In this document: positions 57,762 through 64,000 of the stretch, piece by piece
Layout of the letters: the number at the start of each line of letters is the position of its first letter
Numbering within the stretch: the first letter of the stretch is position 1
Assembly: GCA_945936135.1 (NCBI GenBank)
Contig: CAMESG010000003.1
Span: forward strand, 62,001 to 126,000
DNA: 64,000 nucleotides
Origin: an uncultured Mollicutes bacterium
GTDB taxonomy: Bacteria > Bacillota_I > Bacilli_A > RFN20 > CAG-826
Reading direction: 5' to 3'
The notes under the pieces: model-generated
The model's database searches: none
Told to the model about the DNA's origin: nothing
Seen by the model: only the letters and a program-made list of their open reading frames with translations
Made by a program: the position numbers and the translations under genes

Positions 57762-59031
57762 GATGATAGGTAATTTCCGTTAAGTCGACGGTGTAAGCCG
57801 TCACTTTTTTTACGCGAATCGTGACGCGTTGATAGTCAATGACGTCGCCTTTGCGCGCAAATCGGCCAAGATGATCGTTGATCCAGCCCGACAAGGTTTC
57901 GTAATCTTCATCAAGCGATTGACGATCCAATTGGAAACGCTCAAAGAAGTCCTCGATGCTCATCGACCCGCGGACGAGATAAACGTAACGCTTGTCCGTC
58001 TTCATTACTTCTTCTTGGACGGTGTCGCTTTCATCCCACATCTCGCCGACAAGCTCTTCAAGGATGTCTTCGAGGGTGATGATCCCTTCCGTTCCCCCGT
58101 ATTCGTCTTTGACGACCGCGATGTGGTGATGAGAACGTTTCATCATCTTCAAGATAAACGAAATTTCGCACGTTCTAGGCACTTCAAGGATCGGAAGCAT
58201 CAATTCCTCCACCGAGAGCCTTTTGCCGTTTAGAATGGCTTTCTGAAGGCTCTTGACGGGGATATAACCGACAATGTGGTCGTAGTTCTTTTTATAAACG
58301 GGCAAGCGCGAGTAAACGAAGGCATCCTTCTTGACGATGAAGCGCTCCAAATTCTCATCAAGAGAGACCCCTTCGATCTTGACGCGCGGGGTCATGACTT
58401 GATAGGCGCAGGTGTCTTTGAACTCGATGGAATTCGAGATCAATTCGCTTTGGGATTCATCGATGATCCCTTCGTCTTCGATGTCATCGACCATGGCCTG
58501 CAGTTCTTCATCGCTTGCCGCTTCCGAGGCGATTTGCTTGGCCTTGCGCGACAAAGGCTTCGTCAAAAGCATCGCGAATGCGTTCATCCCGCGGGCAAAG
58601 GGGAAGAAAGCGATCTCAAAGAAGCGCAAAACGTAGGCGGAAAGCAAACACACGCGATAGCTATAGACGCGGGCGATCGCCTTCGGGAGGATCTCCCCAA
58701 AGATCAAGACAACGAGAAGCAAAATCAAGGGGATCAAGGTTTCCCAAAGGGATGGATCCAAGGTGAACGGAGGTTCTAAGACAAGGATCGCCGCCAAAGA
58801 GGAGGCCGAAATATTCACGAGGTTATTGCCAAAGAGGACCGTGATGATCGTATGGTCATAATCCTTCGCGTATCGATAGGCGAGTTTCGCCACCTTCGAT
58901 CCTTTCTCGGAGGCGGTTTTCAATCGCCGTTCATTGACGGAGGAGAAGGCCATGTCCATCGCAGAAAAGAAGGAAGAGAAAAGCAAGAGGACGCCGATCG
59001 CGACAAGGTAGAGAATTGCTGGGAGGCTCAT
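57739..59031 (-). CDS. CNNM/CBS (CorC-HlyC type) membrane protein, downstream copy
   Basis: The 430-residue protein has an N-terminal CNNM transmembrane domain (LLLFSSFFSAMDMAFSSVNE, TVLFGNNLVNISASSLAAIL, LVVLIFGEILPKAIA). A pair of CBS domains follows (DAFVYSRLPVYKKNYDHIVG, SHHHIAVVKDEYGGTEGIIT), then a CorC/HlyC C-terminal domain (YVYLVRGSMSIEDFFERFQL). Such proteins act in Mg2+/Co2+ efflux or transport regulation. The start overlaps the upstream paralogue by 4 bases. The gene family label hemolysin is historical. Confidence 0.92.
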   Translation of the reverse strand: MSLPAILYLVAIGVLLLFSSFFSAMDMAFSSVNERRLKTASEKGSKVAKLAYRYAKDYDHTIITVLFGNNLVNISASSLAAILVLEPPFTLDPSLWETLIPLILLLVVLIFGEILPKAIARVYSYRVCLLSAYVLRFFEIAFFPFARGMNAFAMLLTKPLSRKAKQIASEAASDEELQAMVDDIEDEGIIDESQSELISNSIEFKDTCAYQVMTPRVKIEGVSLDENLERFIVKKDAFVYSRLPVYKKNYDHIVGYIPVKSLQKAILNGKRLSVEELMLPILEVPRTCEISFILKMMKRSHHHIAVVKDEYGGTEGIITLEDILEELVGEMWDESDTVQEEVMKTDKRYVYLVRGSMSIEDFFERFQLDRQSLDEDYETLSGWINDHLGRFARKGDVIDYQRVTIRVKKVTAYTVDLTEITYHPRRKKRD

Positions 59032-60041
59032 AAAGACGCCTCCACTTCGACGTTGCCGTCTTCATCGATACTGCCGACCAATTCTTCCAAAACATCCTCC
59101 GTCGTGACCATGCCGACGACCTTGCCTTCGCTTCTTACGATAGCGATTTGGGTGTGGTGTTCACGGAAGCCATCCAAAAGATCGTCGATCTTGATGCGCG
59201 GGGTCACAAAATACGGCTTTTGAAGATAGGAAAGGTAAGAAACCTTCGGGTCTTGGAAATAAGCCGAAAGGAAGTTCTTTACGACCAAAACCCCCACGAT
59301 CTTATTGGGACTCTTGTAGTACAAAGGCACACGGGAATAAGGACACTTCTTCAAGAATTCAAGCAAGGCCGAAGTATCGAGCCCATCGACATTCAGCATC
59401 GTCATCTTGTGAAGCGGCGTCAAAACCTCCCGGACGCTCGTCTCGGCGAAGTCTAGGGAGTTATAAAGGATATCCGATTCATTGGATTCCAAATCCCCCG
59501 CCTTTTCCATGCGCTCAATCTCTTCGGCGATATCTTCCGTTTGAACCTCAGGCTCGGGTTTGCTCGGGAAGATTTTCCTGACCAATAGGGTCAAGCCACG
59601 GAAGATCAAGTTGATGGGATAAAGGAGGATCGTGAGGATCATCAAGGGCCAAGAAGCGACCCTTGCGATCTCATTCGGGAAGCGTTTTGCCAAGATTTTA
59701 GGGAGCGTATCCCCGAACATGAACGTCAAAATCGTGATGACGATGGAAGCGATCAAGGAAACGATCGTGTTATCGATCTTAAAGACCTCAAACCATTGAA
59801 GGAAAAGGATGGTCGCAAGCGAGGACATCGCAATCGCGACCGCGTTATTCCCGATCAAGACGGTAATCAGGGTCGTATCGAATTTTTCGTAAAGATGAAC
59901 GATCAAAGAAGAGGTTTTCTTCCCGTTCTCGGCTTCGACTTGGAATTTGTATTTGTTGAGGCAGGCAAAGGCGGTTTCGGAGGCGCTGAAGAAGGCGCTA
60001 AGCAAGAGACAGCCGACGATAATAAGAATTTTTATAACCAT
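59028..60041 (-). CDS. CNNM/CBS (CorC-HlyC type) membrane protein, upstream copy
   Basis: The start at 60041 (MVIKILIIVGCLLLSAFFSA) matches the family; a longer frame to 60101 adds 20 residues without a ribosome site. The 337-residue protein has the CNNM domain (SETAFACLNKYKFQVEAENG, TVLIGNNAVAIAMSSLATIL, FGDTLPKILAKRFPNE) and two CBS domains (CPYSRVPLYYKSPNKIVGVL, HHTQIAVIRSEG-like end). It ends without the CorC_HlyC domain that its paralogue carries. The two genes form an operon and may make a heterodimer. Confidence 0.9.
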   Translation of the reverse strand: MVIKILIIVGCLLLSAFFSASETAFACLNKYKFQVEAENGKKTSSLIVHLYEKFDTTLITVLIGNNAVAIAMSSLATILFLQWFEVFKIDNTIVSLIASIVITILTFMFGDTLPKILAKRFPNEIARVASWPLMILTILLYPINLIFRGLTLLVRKIFPSKPEPEVQTEDIAEEIERMEKAGDLESNESDILYNSLDFAETSVREVLTPLHKMTMLNVDGLDTSALLEFLKKCPYSRVPLYYKSPNKIVGVLVVKNFLSAYFQDPKVSYLSYLQKPYFVTPRIKIDDLLDGFREHHTQIAIVRSEGKVVGMVTTEDVLEELVGSIDEDGNVEVEASL

Positions 60042-60149
60042 AGGTTCGGTCAAAATTCCGAAGTAGATCCCTGCCTTTCTGCCAAGATATTGGCATTTCA
60101 TATTTTAACATAAAGCAAGAAACCATTAAAGACCTTCCACAAGGCAAGA

Positions 60150-60173
60150 GAAAAGGGCCCCTTGCGGAGCCCT
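60150..60173 (-). terminator. terminator of the repeat-rich membrane protein gene
   Basis: AAGGGCTCC and GGGGCCCTT form an imperfect stem with loop GCAA and are followed on the minus strand by TTTT. Confidence 0.7.
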
Positions 60174-60189
60174 TGAGGTTCAGAAGTTC

Positions 60190-62385
60190 TTAGTCCTCGG
60201 AATCGTCGCCGTCTTTCGCGGGCGGGATCTCGGCGACCCAGTCACGCGGTTCGACTTTGCCTTGTTCGAGGCCGTTCTTCTCCATGACGTTCGCGATCAA
60301 TTCTTTGGCGCGACGGACAGAGAGCTCGCTCTTGACCTTGAAGACGAGCGGGATGTCTTTGTAGACGCCCTTGTGGCCAGCATCCTGGACCGGAATCGGC
60401 GAATTCTCGTAATCCTTCGGATCGAGGGCGAAGTAGAGCTTGAGGCTCTTGCCAGCGATCGTGATGCGGACAAAGGTCACTTTGTGGAGGCGGAAGGTAT
60501 CGCCCTTGTTGGAGATGCGGCTCTTAACGCCGTAGGACATGATTTCCGACTTGAGGTCGTTGTAGTTGTCCTTCATCTCTTTGTCGGCATCGGCCATTCT
60601 CGTTTGGAAGGGGATGCGGACGATCTTCTCGTGGGGAGGAAGATCCGGATTGACGGCGCCGACGACGCGAGCTTTCGGCTCTTCGGGGACGGGTTCCGGT
60701 GCCGGTTCTTCTTTCTTCACTTCCGCCGGAGCGTTGGTGTGGACGACGACAGTGATGGTCGGGTTGGTCGCCGGAGCGGGAGCGGGTTCTTCCTTCTTCA
60801 CTTCAACGACGGGTTCTTCCTTCTTCGGCTCTTCCACCGTCTTTTCTTCTGCCGGGGCTTTGACGACGACGGTTACCGGTTCAACCTTCTCTTCTTTCAA
60901 AGGTGGGACGACGATCATTTCTTGACGAATGATTTCGCGGATAAGATCCGGGGTCAATTCATTCTTCGGCTCGGTCGGTTCGCGACGAGCGAGTTCTTCG
61001 TTGATGATTTGGCGGATTTCAAGGGCGGTGAGAGCGGGTTCCTTTTCTTCCTTGACGGGTTCGGGTTCCGGCGCTTTTTCCGCGGCTTCCTTTTCCGCGT
61101 AGAAGGAACGGATTTCGGTTGCGACGACATTGCGAACATCTTCTTCACAAAGTGGCTTTTCCGGTTCGGGTTCCGGTTCGGGTTCCGGCTCTTCCACTTT
61201 CTTGGAGGCGGCGAGCTCTTCGGCGATGATCGCGCGAACTTCTTCGGCGGTCAAAGCGGGAACGGGGGTCTCTTCGACCAAGACGTCACCTTCATCAGGG
61301 GTCAAGGTTTTGGAGAGTTCTTCCGCGAGAATGCGGCGGACATCTTCCGCGGTCAAAGCCGGAGTTTCAGCTTTTGCGGGGGAAGGAACAGAGATGACGA
61401 TCGGTTGCTTCTCTTCTTCCTTCGGGGCCATCTCTTCGCGGACGATCTTGCGGATGTCTTCAGCGCTCAAAGGCTTCTCGCCAGTGATGGCGCCTTGGAT
61501 TTCAGAGAGAGGAACTTGGCCGTTCTTGCCGCGAGCATTGGTTTCTTGCTGCGCGGGGCTATAGGTATTGATGTATTGGACAAGGAGCGGGCCTTGGATG
61601 CCTTGGGCCGTGGCATAAGCCGGGCCGGCGGCAGCGGCAGCGGCATCGGTGCCAGTGGCGTTCTTGCCATTGGGCACAGCGGCGACGCCAAGAGCAGCGG
61701 CGATTTCTTCTTCGCTCGCGGGAGGAATGACCTCGTCGTCATGGACAACGACGACATCGTCTTTCTCCGACGGGAGCAAGTCGGCTTTGCCCGCTTGGGC
61801 AGCGGCCTTCTTTTTCGCTTTGGATTTGCCCGTGACCATATCTTCAAAGGCACCGATGATGCCCATGACGTAGCCAACGCCAACAAGGAGAACGATGAAG
61901 TAGGCGAAGAGGGAGATCAAGAGAACGGGAACATTGCCCGCGGCACTCTGAAAGAATTGGGTGCAAAGGTCGAACCAACCCCATTGGCTAGAAGCATGAT
62001 AGGAACCATTGACGACGGTGAACGGTTCAGCGACGTGGGGGTGCAAGAGAAGCGTGAAACCAACGATCGCGATGACCGTGTCAAGAAGCAAGAAAAGGCT
62101 CGGGAAAAGGCCCGAGGGGCGCTTCTTGGCGATGCAGACGATGAACGACGCCAAGAAGATCAAGACGCCGAGCCCGCCCAAGGCGAGGATCAAGATTTGC
62201 GGCAGCACAAGGCTTGAGAAGTCGAAAAGACCTTTCCACGTGCTGACCAAAACGCTCCACGTAATGCCTTCAAGCGTGTAGAACGTGGCATTCGGGAACA
62301 TCATCGGGAACGTATAGAAAAGCGCTCCACCAATCAGCATGAGAACAAGTCCGATCGAAGTGAGAATCGAAACAGATTTTTTCAT
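60190..62385 (-). CDS. membrane protein with six degenerate helical repeats and an uncharacterised C-terminal domain
   Basis: The 731-residue protein has four N-terminal spans (ILTSIGLVLMLIGGALFYTF onward). A long low-complexity middle rich in Pro, Glu, Val and Ala carries at least six copies of a helical motif of the form L(S/T)xE(D/E)(V/I)RxIxxEEL (LSAEDIRKIVREEM, LTAEDVRRILAEEL, LTAEEVRAIIAEEL, LCEEDVRNVVATEI, LTALEIRQIINEEL, LTPDLIREIIRQEM). The C-terminal 125 residues form a compact domain (VRIPFQTRMADADKEMKDNY, SRISNKGDTFRLHKVTFVRI, LKLYFALDPKDYEN) that I recall from other uncharacterised Bacillota proteins. TATAAT and GGAGGT precede the start. Possibly a membrane-tethered scaffold. Confidence 0.7.
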   Translation of the reverse strand: MKKSVSILTSIGLVLMLIGGALFYTFPMMFPNATFYTLEGITWSVLVSTWKGLFDFSSLVLPQILILALGGLGVLIFLASFIVCIAKKRPSGLFPSLFLLLDTVIAIVGFTLLLHPHVAEPFTVVNGSYHASSQWGWFDLCTQFFQSAAGNVPVLLISLFAYFIVLLVGVGYVMGIIGAFEDMVTGKSKAKKKAAAQAGKADLLPSEKDDVVVVHDDEVIPPASEEEIAAALGVAAVPNGKNATGTDAAAAAAGPAYATAQGIQGPLLVQYINTYSPAQQETNARGKNGQVPLSEIQGAITGEKPLSAEDIRKIVREEMAPKEEEKQPIVISVPSPAKAETPALTAEDVRRILAEELSKTLTPDEGDVLVEETPVPALTAEEVRAIIAEELAASKKVEEPEPEPEPEPEKPLCEEDVRNVVATEIRSFYAEKEAAEKAPEPEPVKEEKEPALTALEIRQIINEELARREPTEPKNELTPDLIREIIRQEMIVVPPLKEEKVEPVTVVVKAPAEEKTVEEPKKEEPVVEVKKEEPAPAPATNPTITVVVHTNAPAEVKKEEPAPEPVPEEPKARVVGAVNPDLPPHEKIVRIPFQTRMADADKEMKDNYNDLKSEIMSYGVKSRISNKGDTFRLHKVTFVRITIAGKSLKLYFALDPKDYENSPIPVQDAGHKGVYKDIPLVFKVKSELSVRRAKELIANVMEKNGLEQGKVEPRDWVAEIPPAKDGDDSED

Positions 62386-62442
62386 GGATTACCTCCGGAT
62401 AGCGTCATTATAAATGAGGGTTGCGCCCACGTAAAGAAAAAG

Positions 62443-62480
62443 AAAACACCGCAAACCCCTTTTATTCTGTCTGCGGTGTG
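62443..62480 (-). terminator. terminator of pyrG
   Basis: ACACCGCA and TGCGGTGT pair around an 18-base loop and are followed on the minus strand by TTTTC. The long loop is unusual. Confidence 0.65.
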
Positions 62481-62509
62481 AGATTTATGGATTCGATTTC
62501 GCGCAAATC

Positions 62510-64000
62510 TTAATGTCGATGTTGAAGCGAAGCGCGAATGAACCCTGCAAACAAGGGGTTTGGACGCATCGGGCGCGAGGTAAATTCCGGGTGGAATTGG
62601 CAGGCGATGAAGAAGGGATGATTCGGCAATTCCACGACCTCCACGAGGTTTTGTTGGGGGTTGATGCCCGAGAAAACGACGCCTGCATCTTCAAATTCTT
62701 TGCGGAATTTCGAATTGAATTCATAGCGATGGCGGTGGCGTTCCTTGATGTAGGCTTTTCCATAGCAAGCGTAAGCCAAACTGCCTTCTTTTAAAGCGCA
62801 ATCGTATTCGCCAAGGCGCAAAGTCCCGCCCATTTCGATGCCGGAATATTGATCGCGGAGCAAATCGATGATCGGCGCAGGAGTCCGCGGATCGAATTCC
62901 GTGGTGTTTGCTTCCTTGATCCCCATCACGTTTCGCGCATATTCCACAAGGGCAAGCTGCATGCCGAAGCAAATACCAAGGAAGGGGATCTTATGCTCTC
63001 TTGCATAACGGATCGCGGCCATCTTGCCATCGGCCCCGCGCTCGCCAAAGCCGCCAGGAACGAGGATGCCGTCCATCGAAGAGAGAAGAGAATCGACATT
63101 TGCGTCGTTGACGTCCATCGCTTTGATCCAATGGACCACCACTTCTTTTCCTTCCGCGTAGCCCGCGCTTCGCAAGGCCTCACGAACGGAAAGGTAAGCA
63201 TCGTGCAACTCCACGTACTTGCCAACCAAGCCGATATGGACTTCGCCGTCTAAATGCTTCACGCGATCGACGAAAGCGAGGTAATCGTCCATCTCGATCT
63301 TCCGATGTTCGAGTCCGAAATGATCAAGGACGTATTCATCCATGCCTTGCTCGTGCAAGCGCATCGGCAAGTCGAAGATGCAAGCGCAATCGTCGGCTTC
63401 GAAGACACCCTTCAAAGGAACGTTGCAAAACAAGGATACTTTTTCTTTTGTCTTCTCATCCAAGGGCACTTCGCTGCGCAAAACAATGGCGTCAGGCTGA
63501 ATGCCCAAACCCGTCAATTCCTTGACGCTATGCTGCGTCGGCTTGGTTTTGGTTTCGCCCGAAGTCCGTAAATAAGGGACGAGGGTGTTGTGCAAGAAGA
63601 AGGTATCCTTCGGGCCAAAGATCAAACGGGCCTGACGGATCGCTTCCAAGAAAGGAAGGGATTCGATGTCGCCGACGGTGCCGCCGATTTCGGTGATCAC
63701 GATGTCGGCGCCGCTGCGGGAGGCGGCCTTTTGAAGACGGGAACGGATCTCATCGGTAATGTGGGGGATGACTTGAACAGTCGCGCCCAAATAATCGCCG
63801 CGGCGCTCCTTCTGGAGGACGGTGTTATAGACCTTGCCCGAGGTGACGGAAGAATACTTCGAGAAGTTTTCATCCATCCAACGCTCATAGTGCCCGATGT
63901 CCAAATCGGTTTCGGCGCCATCCGCCGTGACGTAGACTTCGCCGTGTTGATAAGGCGACATGGTGCCAGGGTCGACGTTGAGATACGGATCGAATTTCTG
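62510..64000 (-). CDS. pyrG: CTP synthase, N-terminus beyond the window
   Basis: The readable 496 residues start inside the synthase domain (QKFDPYLNVDPGTMSPYQHG) and so lack about the first 38 residues with the P-loop. The synthetase part has TEIGGTVGDIESLPFLEAIR. The glutaminase domain has VPGGFGERGADGKMAAIRY, the nucleophile elbow FLGICFGMQLALVEYAR and the His/Glu end ACQFHPEFTSRP. The enzyme makes CTP from UTP, ATP and glutamine. The start codon is outside the window, so promoter and regulation cannot be judged. Confidence 0.96.
   Translation of the reverse strand, partial: QKFDPYLNVDPGTMSPYQHGEVYVTADGAETDLDIGHYERWMDENFSKYSSVTSGKVYNTVLQKERRGDYLGATVQVIPHITDEIRSRLQKAASRSGADIVITEIGGTVGDIESLPFLEAIRQARLIFGPKDTFFLHNTLVPYLRTSGETKTKPTQHSVKELTGLGIQPDAIVLRSEVPLDEKTKEKVSLFCNVPLKGVFEADDCACIFDLPMRLHEQGMDEYVLDHFGLEHRKIEMDDYLAFVDRVKHLDGEVHIGLVGKYVELHDAYLSVREALRSAGYAEGKEVVVHWIKAMDVNDANVDSLLSSMDGILVPGGFGERGADGKMAAIRYAREHKIPFLGICFGMQLALVEYARNVMGIKEANTTEFDPRTPAPIIDLLRDQYSGIEMGGTLRLGEYDCALKEGSLAYACYGKAYIKERHRHRYEFNSKFRKEFEDAGVVFSGINPQQNLVEVVELPNHPFFIACQFHPEFTSRPMRPNPLFAGFIRASLQHRH

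Noticed and set aside
60262-62217. Long plus-strand open frame opposite the repeat-rich membrane protein
   Set aside because: It is an antisense shadow produced by the biased codons of the Glu/Pro/Ala-rich repeats; no ribosome site and no natural composition.

Overview
The window looks like chromosome from an uncultured, single-membrane Bacillota of the Bacilli/Erysipelotrichia-Mollicutes side. The evidence is lipoproteins and LPS-free surface genes, a feedback-type GSI-alpha glutamine synthetase, a potABCD operon, a Ktr/Trk system and an IS150-like element. G+C is roughly half, except for one clearly AT-rich island. The genetic code appears standard (TGA is used as stop). Eight tRNA genes, all on the minus strand and all with an encoded CCA end, punctuate the window.

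Layout: 0-0.75 kb is a broken lacI/beta-phosphoglucomutase chimera. 0.85-4.35 kb holds glnA and glmS. 4.35-8.4 kb is an accessory patch: a decayed membrane gene, an XRE relic, then a minus-strand cluster of XRE regulator, ImmA-type protease, DUF4417 protein (frameshifted), a toxin-like protein and a double CPCC zinc protein, next to tRNA-Pro. 8.7-11.4 kb is a large surface endonuclease. 11.4-13.4 kb is a decayed integrative element ending at tRNA-Arg, with a broken tyrosine recombinase and att-like repeats. 13.9-28.5 kb is mostly core metabolism and transport: acyl-ACP thioesterase, potABCD, a thioredoxin-like lipoprotein, pepT, a pyroglutamyl-peptidase-like pseudoenzyme, a DJ-1 protein, a metal permease, an alpha/beta hydrolase, an Mrp ATPase and a Fic protein. 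28.5-35.8 kb is a graveyard of truncated xylB, decayed beta-rich surface proteins and a deleted IS3 element, with one intact tocopherol-cyclase-like gene inside. 36-40.8 kb is housekeeping (Nudix, SPOUT methyltransferase, DAG kinase, RlmA, CBS). 40.8-42.9 kb encodes an ECF sigma factor coupled to a membrane-anchored serpin. 43.5-46.3 kb is an AT-rich DpnII-type restriction-modification cassette bracketed by short direct repeats. 46.6-51.6 kb has tRNA-Trp, yqeY, a TrkH/two-TrkA potassium system, DUF5662, GDPD, tRNA-Glu and tRNA-Asn. 51.7-57 kb is acpP and a compact Tad-like pilus operon with two previously easy-to-miss 50-residue pilin-like genes. 57.2-64 kb has a guanylate-kinase homologue, two CNNM/CBS membrane proteins, a repeat-rich membrane protein and the start-truncated pyrG.

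Three things stand out. First, many genes have a -10 hexamer exactly six bases before ATG and no Shine-Dalgarno, so leaderless transcription appears common here. Second, a transmembrane serpin occupies the anti-sigma position behind an ECF sigma gene, a plausible protease-sensing switch. Third, a minimal Tad-like pilus system carries tiny pilins. Several otherwise good genes are broken only at homopolymer runs, so assembly error must be separated from real decay. All functional calls are from reading motifs; no database search was run.
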